9,280 nt of DNA from an uncultured Myxococcales bacterium (GCA_903917305.1 CAIXAA010000512.1:1-9280), one strand, 5' to 3'. Shown: positions 1-6,879, numbered from the stretch's first letter. Translations and numbers: made by a program. The notes: generated by a model from the sequence alone, not told the origin.

Positions 1-1200
1 CAAGCCGGCGACCTGCTGCGTCACCTTCTCGACGCCGTCGAACAGCACGTGCACGGTGGTGCCGACCACGTCGATCTCGACGTCGTGCCACTGGAAATCC
101 TCGAGGTTGGGGATCGCCGTCACGACCTTGTGGTCCGACGCGTCGCCGTTCAGGAGGATGCCGATGTGGTCGTCCATGATCGGGTCGGTGACGGGATCGC
201 CGCTGTTGTGGAACGTGTCGAACTCGATATGGAAAGCCGTGATCTTCATCGTGCCGCACGGCGGCGCCACGCCGTAGCCCAGGCAGCCGCCCGGCTGGCC
301 GGCGGCGATGAACGTCTCGACGTCGGTGGTGTTCTTGGCCTCGATCAGCGTCACGGCGAAGCCGTCGGCGCCGCCGTTGATGCCGCCGCCGGTCTGGATC
401 GAGAAATGCATCGACACATCACCTGGTTGCACGTAGAGCGCCGTGTTGTAGATGGCGCCCTGCTTGCTCTTCTCGTTGCCGGTCAGCTCCAGCCAGCCGC
501 CCGGATCCCAGGACGCGTCCTTGAAGAACTTCCAGTCGCTGCCGGCGGGCGCCTTGTCGAAGGTCTCGGCAATCACGGCGCCGCACACGCTGACCTTGAC
601 GTCGGTGCCGGTGGCGCAAATCCCCAGCTTGGTCACGATCTTGGCCGTCAGCACCTGAGCGCCCTTGGGGAGCGCGCCGGTCGACCATTGGGTGGCGCCG
701 CTGGCGTCGACGGCGCTGGTGCCGAGCACGCCGGACGCGTCCGACGACCATTCGACTTGCAAATCGCTGGGCACCGCCGCGCCGGCCACCTGCGCCTTCA
801 GCAGCACGGCGGTGCCTTTGGCCAGGAAGGCCCCCGCTTGGGGCGCCGTGATGGTCAGCGTCGCAGGACACACCGCCAGCTCCGGCAGCGGCGGCACGTC
901 CGGCGGCAGATCCGGCGGCACGTCGGGCACCACATCGAGCACCTGCGCGACATCCTTGGCATCTTGCAACAAGATGTCCGGCAGCGACGCGTCGGTCGCC
1001 GTCGCGTCCGCTGCGGCATCCGTGGCCTGCGCGGCATCGGTTTGGGCCGTGTCCGGCTTGGGGTGGGCGACGTCGAAGACATTTCCGGCCGCCACATCTG
1101 CCGCTGCCGCGCCCGACGGGCCCGAGACCGGCGCGCTGCAAGCGCCCAGCGCTGCCGCCACGATCCACGACAAATACCTTGCATTGCCCAGTCTTGTCAC
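1..1200 (-). CDS. Secreted lipoprotein with an L-type (legume-like) lectin domain, 3' end beyond the window
   Basis: 400 codons are visible with no stop; the C-terminus lies left of the window. The start is GTG at 1200-1198, with GGGAGG (1212-1207) six bases upstream; an in-frame GTG two codons earlier would overlap that site. A short basic N-region and hydrophobic stretch lead to a lipobox LGAC (18-21), so Cys21 is the likely lipidated residue. Residues about 22-105 are an Ala/Asp/Pro-rich linker ending in DVPP repeats. About 106-203 resembles an Ig-like beta domain bounded by Cys. From about 208 the pattern is an L-type lectin: WLELT, GADGFA with Asp279, EFDTFHN (326-332) and DDHIGI (343-348). 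By comparison with concanavalin A, Glu326, Asp328, Asn332, Asp335 or Asp339 and His345 match the Mn/Ca ligands, and Asp279 the sugar-binding Asp. Likely a surface glycan-binding protein; the ligand is unknown. It is divergent from the exporter operon. Confidence 0.9.
   Translation of the reverse strand, partial: MTRLGNARYLSWIVAAALGACSAPVSGPSGAAAADVAAGNVFDVAHPKPDTAQTDAAQATDAAADATATDASLPDILLQDAKDVAQVLDVVPDVPPDLPPDVPPLPELAVCPATLTITAPQAGAFLAKGTAVLLKAQVAGAAVPSDLQVEWSSDASGVLGTSAVDASGATQWSTGALPKGAQVLTAKIVTKLGICATGTDVKVSVCGAVIAETFDKAPAGSDWKFFKDASWDPGGWLELTGNEKSKQGAIYNTALYVQPGDVSMHFSIQTGGGINGGADGFAVTLIEAKNTTDVETFIAAGQPGGCLGYGVAPPCGTMKITAFHIEFDTFHNSGDPVTDPIMDDHIGILLNGDASDHKVVTAIPNLEDFQWHDVEIDVVGTTVHVLFDGVEKVTQQVAGL
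889..924 (-). repeat. Three tandem 12-bp repeats encoding DVPP/DLPP
   Basis: The plus strand reads CGGCGGCACGTC, CGGCGGCAGATC, CGGCGGCACGTC. The first and third copies are identical and the middle one differs at two positions. In the lectin gene they encode residues 93-104, four residues per copy, at the end of the flexible linker just before the Ig-like domain. They probably expand or contract by slippage, which would change linker length without shifting the frame. Confidence 0.85.
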
Positions 1201-1246
1201 GCTCACCCTCCCTTGCCGCAGCCACGCCGGCGGCGGCCCTGGCTGG

Positions 1247-1275
1247 ACCGTACGCGACATCAAATGGACCGGCAA
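1247..1275 (-). promoter_or_regulatory. Candidate sigma70-type promoter of the lectin lipoprotein gene
   Basis: On the minus strand a -35-like TTGCCG (1275-1270) lies exactly 17 bases from a -10-like TACGGT (1252-1247). This matches four of six and three of six consensus positions, including the conserved T, A and T of the -10. Transcription would start near 1240 and leave a leader of about 40 bases before the GTG at 1200. The same TTGCC-17-TAnnnT layout precedes the methyltransferase gene (7671-7699). This is pattern matching only. Confidence 0.35.
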
Positions 1276-1289
1276 CGCTTTTCACGCCG

Positions 1290-1314
1290 GCCTCGCCCCA
1301 AGCCGTGGCGAGGC
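1290..1314. promoter_or_regulatory. Perfect 8-bp inverted repeat, candidate operator of the exporter operon
   Basis: GCCTCGCC (1290-1297) and GGCGAGGC (1307-1314) are perfect inverted copies separated by nine bases. The dyad ends one base before the -10-like TAGAAT at 1316 and covers the proposed -35. A dimeric repressor bound here would block RNA polymerase. No regulator gene is visible in the window, so the binding protein is unknown. A transcript starting upstream could also fold this dyad into a hairpin. Confidence 0.45.
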
Positions 1315-1321
1315 GTAGAAT
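1293..1321 (+). promoter_or_regulatory. Candidate promoter of the macA-macB-tolC-like operon
   Basis: The -10-like TAGAAT (1316-1321) matches five of six consensus positions and stands out in this GC-rich region. The only possible -35 at 17-bp spacing is TCGCCC (1293-1298), which matches just three of six, so the promoter may need an activator or have low basal activity. Transcription would start near 1328 and leave a leader of about 84 bases. Confidence 0.35.
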
Positions 1322-1354
1322 GCAAGTGCAGCCAAGTTGCGCAGAGCCCCCGCC

Positions 1355-1396
1355 CGACGCCCCAAGCGTCGATGGCGCCTCCGCACGTGGGGCGCC
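1355..1396 (+). promoter_or_regulatory. Two tandem stem-loops in the exporter operon's leader
   Basis: The first hairpin has a 6-bp stem CGACGC/GCGTCG (1355-1360 with 1366-1371) and the loop CCCAA. The second pairs GGCGCCTC (1374-1381) with GGGGCGCC (1389-1396): eight pairs including one U-G, with a 7-base loop. It ends five bases before the AGGAG ribosome-binding site at 1402-1406. Neither is followed by a T-run, so these are not ordinary intrinsic terminators. They could stabilise the mRNA or tune translation of the adaptor gene. Confidence 0.4.
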
Positions 1397-1411
1397 GCTG
1401 CAGGAGTTCCC

Positions 1412-2689
1412 ATGTCTCCCGTCTTCACGACGCTGCTTCGCTGGTGCGTGCGCGGGCTGCTGCTCGCCACCGTCGCGGGCGGCGGCTGGTTTGGCTGGCA
1501 CACCTGGCAGGGCGACCGCAAGAGGGAGGCCACCTGGGTCACCGAACCGGTGCAGCGCGCCACGCTCGTCGAGAAGGTGACCGCGACCGGCACGCTGCAG
1601 CCGATGGTCACGGTGCTGGTCGGCTCGATCGTCTCGGGCCGGATCATGAAGCTGGGCGCGGACTTCAACAGCCGCGTCACGGAGGGCGAGCTGCTGGCGG
1701 AGTTGGACCCGTCCATGTTTCGCGCCCAGGTCCTGCAAGCCAGGGCGCAGCGCGCCGCGGCGGTGGCGGGCGTGGTGCGCGCCAAGGCGCGGCTGCGCGA
1801 TGCCGGGCGCGCCGTCGATCGCTTGAAGCAACTGTTCCCGCAGCACCTGGCCACGCAGGCGGAGTACGACACGGCGCTGGCGACGCGCGACGCCGCGGTG
1901 GCCGATGTGGATGCCGCCAAGGCGGACGTGCAACAGGCCCAAGCCTCGCTGGATCTGGCGCAGACGAACCTGGATCACACGCTGATCTACGCGCCGGTGT
2001 CGGGCGTGGTGCTGCAGCGCTCGGTCGACGTCGGGCAGACGGTGGCGGCGTCGCTGTCGGCGCCGACGCTGTACACGCTGGCGGCGGATCTCGAGAAGAT
2101 GCAGCTGCATGCGAGCGTCGACGAGGCCGACATCGGCCGTTTGCGCGCCGGCTTGGATGCGACGTTCACGGTCGACGCGTTCTCCGGCGAGACGTTCCGC
2201 GGCAAGGTGCGCCAGCTGCGCTTCGCGCCGCAGGTCATCCAGAATGTCGTGACCTACGATGCCGTGGTCGATGTCGACAACCCGGGCGAGAAGCTGCGGC
2301 CGGGCATGACGGCGACGGTGACGTTCGAGACGCGCCGCGCGGATGACGTGCTCGCCGTGCCCAACGCCGCGCTGCGCTTCAAGATGCCGGCGGGCGACGG
2401 CGACGGCAAGAAGGCCGCCAAGACCGAAAAGAACGAAGCGCCGCTGCAGGCTCCGCACGTCTACAAGCTGGACAAGACCGGGCAACCCAAGCTGGTGGCG
2501 CTGGAGACGGGCATCACCGACGGGCGGCTGACCGAGATCAAGCACGGCAAGGTGGACGTCGGCGACGGCGTGGTGGTGCGCAAGATCGAGGACGGCAAGG
2601 GCGCCGCGTCCTCCAGCGCGCTGCCCGGCACGAGCCCGTCCAACAGCAAGGGCGGCAAGGGCGGCAAAGTCCCGAAGCGGCTGTTCTGA
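1412..2689 (+). CDS. macA: MacA-like periplasmic adaptor (HlyD/RND membrane fusion family)
   Basis: 425 residues. It would bridge an inner-membrane ABC exporter to an outer-membrane TolC-type channel. The ATG at 1412 is chosen because AGGAG (1402-1406) lies five bases upstream and the membrane anchor then begins at once; an in-frame start at 1337 would add 25 basic residues lacking features of a signal. Order: transmembrane anchor (about 8-29), first lipoyl half-motif (about 66-99), Ala/Gln-rich helical hairpin (about 100-190), second lipoyl half starting IYAPVSG (192-198), beta-barrel (about 215-310), then membrane-proximal strands. Compared with E. coli MacA (371 residues) it has a Lys/Asp/Glu-rich insert at about 327-347 and a Ser/Gly/Lys-rich tail at about 395-425. 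Its stop overlaps the next start by one base (TGATG). The family call is firm; the symbol is by similarity and the substrate is unknown. Confidence 0.93.
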   Translation: MSPVFTTLLRWCVRGLLLATVAGGGWFGWHTWQGDRKREATWVTEPVQRATLVEKVTATGTLQPMVTVLVGSIVSGRIMKLGADFNSRVTEGELLAELDPSMFRAQVLQARAQRAAAVAGVVRAKARLRDAGRAVDRLKQLFPQHLATQAEYDTALATRDAAVADVDAAKADVQQAQASLDLAQTNLDHTLIYAPVSGVVLQRSVDVGQTVAASLSAPTLYTLAADLEKMQLHASVDEADIGRLRAGLDATFTVDAFSGETFRGKVRQLRFAPQVIQNVVTYDAVVDVDNPGEKLRPGMTATVTFETRRADDVLAVPNAALRFKMPAGDGDGKKAAKTEKNEAPLQAPHVYKLDKTGQPKLVALETGITDGRLTEIKHGKVDVGDGVVVRKIEDGKGAASSSALPGTSPSNSKGGKGGKVPKRLF

Positions 2690-3468
2690 TGGCGAACGAC
2701 GTGCAACATGCGGCCATGCCTCCGGCCTCCGTTCCGGTGATTCGGACGGTGGCGCTGGCGCGCGCGTTTGCGCTCGGTGGCCAGGTGGTGCGCGCGCTCG
2801 GCGGCGTGTCGCTGCAGATCGAGCGCGGGGCGTTCGTCGCGATCGTCGGCGCTTCGGGCTCCGGCAAGTCGACGTTCATGAACCTGCTGGGTCTTCTGGA
2901 TCATCCCACCGGCGGGCAGCTGTTCGTCGACGGCGTGGACGCTTCGCACCTGGACCGCGACGCCCGCGCCCGCATCCGCGGCGCCAAGGTTGGCTTCGTC
3001 TTTCAAGGCTTCAACCTGCTCGACCGCACGTCGGCCCTGGAAAACGTCGAATTGCCGATGATGTACGCGGGCGTGGGCCGGGCGCAGCGCCGCACGCGTG
3101 CCGTGGCCGCGCTGCAGGCGATGGGCCTGGGCGATCGGCTCGAGCACGTGCCCAGCCAGCTCTCCGGCGGCCAGCAGCAGCGCGTCGCCATCGCGCGTGC
3201 CCTGGTGAACCGCCCGTCGCTGCTGCTCGCGGACGAGCCGACCGGCAACCTCGACTCGGCGACGACGCGCGAAGTGCTGGCACTGTTCGTGCAACTGGCC
3301 GTAGAGCAAGGCATTACCGTCATCCTCGTCACGCACGAGCACGACGTCGCCGCGGTCGCCCAGCGCGTCGTGGAGTTCCGCGATGGCGTCGTGGTGCACG
3401 ACGGCCTGCCGCCGCCGGAGTGGCAGCCGGTGGTGCAAGCGCCGTGGCACGCGGGGAGGGTGGCATGA
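2689..3468 (+). CDS. ABC transporter ATP-binding protein, MacB-type nucleotide-binding subunit
   Basis: 259 residues. It hydrolyses ATP to drive the permease encoded just downstream, acting as a dimer on the inner face of the inner membrane. All core motifs are intact: Walker A GASGSGKST (54-62, Lys60), Q-loop Gln106, signature LSGGQQQR (158-165), Walker B LLLADEP with Asp182 and catalytic Glu183, and H-loop His216. The sequence is typical of the MacB/LolD group. The ATG at 2689 shares one base with the adaptor's stop and has no strong ribosome-binding site, so translation is probably coupled by re-initiation; Met10 is a less likely start. In E. coli MacB this domain is fused to the membrane domain, whereas here they are separate genes, a common arrangement. 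The stop overlaps the permease start by four bases (ATGA). Confidence 0.95.
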   Translation: MANDVQHAAMPPASVPVIRTVALARAFALGGQVVRALGGVSLQIERGAFVAIVGASGSGKSTFMNLLGLLDHPTGGQLFVDGVDASHLDRDARARIRGAKVGFVFQGFNLLDRTSALENVELPMMYAGVGRAQRRTRAVAALQAMGLGDRLEHVPSQLSGGQQQRVAIARALVNRPSLLLADEPTGNLDSATTREVLALFVQLAVEQGITVILVTHEHDVAAVAQRVVEFRDGVVVHDGLPPPEWQPVVQAPWHAGRVA

Positions 3469-4688
3469 GCCTGTTCACACTCTTGCGCGTCGCCTTGCGG
3501 CTCTTGCGCCGCAACAAGCTGCGCTCGGCGCTGACCGTGCTCGGCATCGTCATCGGCGTCGCCGCGGTCATCGCCATGGTCGCGCTCGGCCGCGGCGCGC
3601 AATCCAACGTCGCCAGCCAGATCGCGTCCTTGGGCGCCAACCTCATCCTCGTGCTGCCCGGCGCCACGCAGACCGCCGGCGTCAAGGGCGCGCAGGGTTC
3701 GTCGAGCAACCTCACGCGCGGCGACATCGCAGCGCTCGGCCGCGAAGTGCCGACGATCTCCGCCGTCGCGCCCACCAACCGCGTCTCCGGCCAGATCGTC
3801 TACGGCGACGCCAACTGGTCGACCTCGATCTTCGGCAGTACGCCCGCGTACTTCGACGTGCGCCAATGGAAGGTCGCGCGCGGTGCCACGTTCGGCGACG
3901 GCGAGGAACTGACGGCCGCCAAGGTGTGCGTCCTCGGCCAGACCGTCGCCGACAACCTGTTTGGCGACCAGGATCCCATCGGCCAGACCGTGCGCGCCCG
4001 CAACGTGCCGCTGCGCGTCATCGGCGTGCTGGAGCCCAAGGGCCAGTCCGTGATGGGCAATGATCAGGACGATACCGTGCTGGTGCCGCTCGCGACGCTG
4101 CAGCAGCGCATGATCGGCGGCTCGCGCGAGACCGTCGGCACGGCGCTGGTGGCGGCGACCGGCCCGGACACGATCGACGCGGCGATGGCCGACATGCGCG
4201 CCGTCCTGCGCCAGCGCCACCATTTGCAGCCCGATGACGACGACGATTTCTCGCTGCGCAACATGCAGGACATCGCCAAAGCCAACGCGGAAGTGGCTGA
4301 TGTCTTGACGGTTCTCCTGGGCGCCGTCGCCGGCGTGTCCTTGCTGGTCGGCGGCATCGGCGTGATGAACATCATGCTGGTCAGCGTCACCGAGCGCACC
4401 CGCGAGATCGGCATCCGCATGTCGGTCGGCGCGCGAAGTCGCGACATTCTCCTGCAATTCCTGGTGGAAGCCGTGGCGCTCTCGACGCTGGGCGGCGCGC
4501 TCGGCATCGGCATCGGCGCCATCGCCGCCAGCGTGCTGCAGCGCACCACCGGCTGGCCGACGCTGTTCGACCCGCAGACCGCGGCGGTGGCGGTGGCGGT
4601 CTCGGCCAGCATCGGCGTGTTCTTCGGCTTCTACCCAGCGCGCACGGCTTCGCGGCTCGATCCGGTCGAAGCCCTGCGGCACGAGTGA
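3465..4688 (+). CDS. MacB-type ABC permease (FtsX-like family with periplasmic core domain)
   Basis: 407 residues. It is the membrane half of the exporter and works by mechanotransmission to the adaptor and channel rather than as a classic pore. The start is ATG 3465 with GGAGG (3455-3459) five bases upstream, overlapping the ATPase stop; an in-frame start at 3420 would lie well inside the ATPase gene. TM1 is at about 21-43, after the typical RRNKLRSALTVLGIVIGV opening. The MacB periplasmic core spans about 45-270. TM2 (about 281-306) runs into GVMNIMLVSVTERTREIG, TM3 is at about 330-357 and TM4 at about 373-393. The end YPARTASRLDPVEALR is the family's standard C-terminus. No truncation is seen. 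Together with the adaptor and channel it would export a lipophilic drug, peptide, siderophore or lipid-linked cargo; which one cannot be read here. Confidence 0.95.
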   Translation: MSLFTLLRVALRLLRRNKLRSALTVLGIVIGVAAVIAMVALGRGAQSNVASQIASLGANLILVLPGATQTAGVKGAQGSSSNLTRGDIAALGREVPTISAVAPTNRVSGQIVYGDANWSTSIFGSTPAYFDVRQWKVARGATFGDGEELTAAKVCVLGQTVADNLFGDQDPIGQTVRARNVPLRVIGVLEPKGQSVMGNDQDDTVLVPLATLQQRMIGGSRETVGTALVAATGPDTIDAAMADMRAVLRQRHHLQPDDDDDFSLRNMQDIAKANAEVADVLTVLLGAVAGVSLLVGGIGVMNIMLVSVTERTREIGIRMSVGARSRDILLQFLVEAVALSTLGGALGIGIGAIAASVLQRTTGWPTLFDPQTAAVAVAVSASIGVFFGFYPARTASRLDPVEALRHE

Positions 4689-4696
4689 GGAAGCAC

Positions 4697-6016
4697 ATGC
4701 GTCGTGCGATCTTGCTGATCCTGCTTGTGGTTCCCAGCGCGCTGCTGGCGCAGGAGCCGACCAGCCTGCCAGAGCTGTGGCAGCGGGCGCAGCGCGTGCA
4801 CCCGGCGCTGCAAACCCAGAAGGCGCAAAAGGAAGTGGCCGAGGCGCAGATCGGCGTGGCGCGCGCGACCGGCCTGCCGACCCTGACCGGCGATGCCAAC
4901 TACGCCCAGGGCACGGGCAACCATGCGCCCAAGCCCGGCACGCTGCCGGCGGACATCAAGGACAAGAACAAGCTCACCGATACGACGTTGTTTCCGTATT
5001 GGACCTTCCAAGCCAACGCCAAGTACACGGTGTGGGACTTCGGCAAGGTGCGCGCCGGCGTGGCGTCCGCGGAGCACGGCGCCCAAGCGGCGGACGCCGA
5101 CCTGCAGACGACGCGGCTCGCCATCTGGCGCGACCTCGTGACGGTCTACGCCCAGGCGCTGGCGGCGGAAGCGGTGCTCGAGACGGCGCGCGAGACGCTG
5201 TCGCAGGCCGAGCGGCACCGCGACATGGCGCAGAAGCAGATGGAGGCGCGCATCCGCACCGAGCTGGATGTCTTGAAGACGCAAACGGATGTCGCGACGG
5301 CGCAGGTGGATGTGCTGCGCGCGGAGGACGGCGTGCGCTCGGCGCGCGTGACGCTCGGGCTGGCGGTGGGCGACGCCCAGACGCCGGAGGGCGCCTTGCA
5401 GCCGCCGGTGCTGGACGCGCAGGGCCTGACCAACCTGCAAGGCAAGGAGCAACTCAATGCGCTGGTCCTGGAAGCTGTCAAGAAACGGCCAGAGTTTCGT
5501 GGGATTGCCGAGCGCCTGCTGGCCCAGGCCGACCCCGTGCGCGCGGTGGAGCGCACCGGCTGGCCGAGCCTCTACGTCACGTCGAACGCCAACACCCAGG
5601 GCCTCGACTGGGGCACGCTGATCTACAACTACGGCTTCGCGGCCGGGATCAGCGTGCCGCTGCAGACGCTGTGGCTGCAACCACCGGCGATCTCCGCGGC
5701 GCGGGCGCAAGAAAGGGCGCTGGCCTCGCAGCGCGACGAACAGGTGCTGGCGTTGCGGGCGGAATTGGAGCTGGCGCGCACCGCCCTGCTGCAAGCGCGC
5801 AAGCGCGTACCGGCGGTGGCGGCGCAGCTGGCGCTGGCGCTGGCGACGCGCGACGCGGCCGAGAAACGCTACGCGGCGGGCGTGGCGATCCTGATCGAGC
5901 TGTCGGACGCGGAGGCGGCGCTGCGCTCGGCGCGCATCGCGCAGGCGCAGGCGGAGCTGGACGTCACGGCGGCGACCGCGCGGATGCTGGCGGACTTGGG
6001 GCGCGCCGGCCGCTAG
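4697..6016 (+). CDS. TolC-like outer-membrane efflux channel
   Basis: 439 residues. A trimer would form the outer-membrane pore and periplasmic tunnel for the exporter. The ATG at 4697 is preferred because GAGGA (4687-4691) lies five bases upstream and it directly opens a signal peptide (MRRAILLILLVVPSALLA, cleavage after Ala18). An in-frame GTG at 4685, overlapping the permease stop as GTGA, would add only four residues. The protein has the two-fold repeat of the outer-membrane efflux family: helical half one at about 22-215, with the LDVLKTQTDVA helix near 190, and half two at about 230-435, with beta segments around residues 285-320. Ala/Gln/Glu-rich coiled coils dominate. It is slightly shorter than E. 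coli TolC (471 mature residues). It is the last gene of the operon and ends six bases from the convergent glycosyltransferase gene. Confidence 0.93.
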   Translation: MRRAILLILLVVPSALLAQEPTSLPELWQRAQRVHPALQTQKAQKEVAEAQIGVARATGLPTLTGDANYAQGTGNHAPKPGTLPADIKDKNKLTDTTLFPYWTFQANAKYTVWDFGKVRAGVASAEHGAQAADADLQTTRLAIWRDLVTVYAQALAAEAVLETARETLSQAERHRDMAQKQMEARIRTELDVLKTQTDVATAQVDVLRAEDGVRSARVTLGLAVGDAQTPEGALQPPVLDAQGLTNLQGKEQLNALVLEAVKKRPEFRGIAERLLAQADPVRAVERTGWPSLYVTSNANTQGLDWGTLIYNYGFAAGISVPLQTLWLQPPAISAARAQERALASQRDEQVLALRAELELARTALLQARKRVPAVAAQLALALATRDAAEKRYAAGVAILIELSDAEAALRSARIAQAQAELDVTAATARMLADLGRAGR

Positions 6017-6022
6017 GCGCGG

Positions 6023-6796
6023 CTACCTGCCCTGGCGCTTGGCCAGCCGGCCGCGGATCTGCGCCAGCTCCGCCGCGGCGCGCAGCATGTGGTGCGCCTT
6101 GAGCTTCGAGCCCGCGACGTCGTGCCACACCTGCAGCGGCACCTCCGCAAAAGCCGAAGCCGCAAGCGGCGGTTGCGAGGGCGTGCCGGCCGCCAGCCGC
6201 CCGAGCAGCTCGACGTCGAACACCCAGCGCGAACCGAACGGCTCCGCCAGCGCGACCCGCAGCGCCTGGGTCGCGCGGAACAGCTTGGCGCCGCACTGCG
6301 TGTCGTAGATCGCGATGTCGAGCACCAGCGACGCCGCCGTGGCGAAGATGCGGCCGAGGTAGTGGCGCATCGGCTGGCGATCCACGCTGTTGCCCAGCAG
6401 GCGCACGCGCGAGGCGAGCAGCACCTGCACCTCCGGCCGGGCGCGCAGGATCGCGGCCAGACGCAGGATTTCGTCCACCGGCGTCGACAGGTCCGCGTCG
6501 AGGTAGCCGACCAGCGGCGCGCCGGCTTGCAGCGCGCTCAGCAGCCCCTGGCGCACCGCCTCGGCCTTGCCGGAGTTCTGCGCCAGGGTCTGGAAGCGCG
6601 CGCGCTGGCCGAGCGGCTCGCACAGCGCTTGCAGCACGCCCTCGGTGCCATCGGTCGAACCGTCGTTGACGAACAGGAGCCGCACGCCCTCGGCTTGGGC
6701 CAGGCGCCGGAACTCGGCGGGATCGAGCCGCTTTTCCTCGTTGTAGCAGGGGATGACGAGCGTCAGCAGCTCTGACGGAGTGGACCGTTCGTTCAT
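6023..6796 (-). CDS. Family 2 glycosyltransferase, dolichyl/polyprenyl-phosphate sugar synthase type
   Basis: 257 residues. It probably transfers a hexose from a nucleotide sugar to a polyprenyl phosphate at the inner membrane. Seen: VIPCYNEE (14-21), VNDGSTDGT (43-51), NSGKAEAVRQG (74-84), the metal-binding DADLSTP (Asp100 and Asp102), ASR (128-130), and YDTQCGAKLF (164-173), a stretch typical of the Alg5/DPM-like subgroup. There is no C-terminal transmembrane pair, so it should be soluble or peripheral. The ATG at 6796 is chosen because VIPCYNEE then falls at the usual position and GAGG lies eight bases upstream; an in-frame start at 6886 would add 30 residues without family features. It lies 94 bases downstream of the methyltransferase gene. 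A glucosyl rather than mannosyl donor is a guess from the Alg5-like motif. Confidence 0.93.
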   Translation of the reverse strand: MNERSTPSELLTLVIPCYNEEKRLDPAEFRRLAQAEGVRLLFVNDGSTDGTEGVLQALCEPLGQRARFQTLAQNSGKAEAVRQGLLSALQAGAPLVGYLDADLSTPVDEILRLAAILRARPEVQVLLASRVRLLGNSVDRQPMRHYLGRIFATAASLVLDIAIYDTQCGAKLFRATQALRVALAEPFGSRWVFDVELLGRLAAGTPSQPPLAASAFAEVPLQVWHDVAGSKLKAHHMLRAAAELAQIRGRLAKRQGR

Positions 6797-6813
6797 CGTG
6801 CCAACCTCGGGGA

Positions 6814-6828
6814 GCGGCGAGTCGCCGC
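6814..6828. promoter_or_regulatory. 15-bp palindrome just upstream of the glycosyltransferase start
   Basis: GCGGCGA and TCGCCGC flank a single central G, giving a perfect 7+1+7 palindrome 18 bases before the glycosyltransferase ATG. As DNA it could be an operator. As RNA it would form a compact hairpin close to the GAGG ribosome-binding site. Function is inferred only; palindromes of this length arise fairly often in GC-rich DNA. Confidence 0.25.
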
Positions 6829-6856
6829 AGGCGCTCGCTTGCGACCAGACAACGGG

Positions 6857-6879
6857 AAAACGGCTCGCCGTGCACGAGC
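6857..6879 (-). terminator. Weak intrinsic terminator or attenuator between the methyltransferase and glycosyltransferase genes
   Basis: On the minus strand a 5-bp stem GCTCG/CGAGC (6879-6875 with 6867-6863) with a 7-base loop is followed after two bases by TTTT (6860-6857). It begins 12 bases after the methyltransferase stop. The stem is short and the T-run only four long, so at best it gives partial termination. If active, it would lower glycosyltransferase expression relative to the methyltransferase. Confidence 0.25.

Noticed and set aside
1337..1411. Upstream start for the adaptor gene
   Set aside because: It adds 25 basic residues before the membrane anchor, lacks a ribosome-binding site and includes the leader hairpins.
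49..2346. 765-codon open frame on the plus strand
   Set aside because: It runs antisense to the lectin gene and then out of frame through the adaptor gene. The Arg/Gly/His-rich product has no motif. It is an artefact of high GC.
419..2545. 708-codon open frame on the minus strand
   Set aside because: It is antisense to the adaptor gene and out of frame with the lectin gene, with low-complexity Arg/Gly composition.
3003..4682. 559-codon open frame on the minus strand
   Set aside because: It is antisense to the ATPase and permease genes, both of which have every family motif.
4631..5794. 387-codon open frame on the minus strand
   Set aside because: It is antisense to the TolC-like gene; the product is Arg/Leu/Gln-rich without recognisable features.
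6016..6060. Possible terminator after the exporter operon
   Set aside because: There are short GC palindromes such as GGCCAGCCGGCC but no T-run on either strand, so not called as an intrinsic terminator.
4777..6102. 441-codon open frame on the plus strand
   Set aside because: It is a +1/+2 shadow of the TolC-like gene with Gly/Ala/Arg composition.
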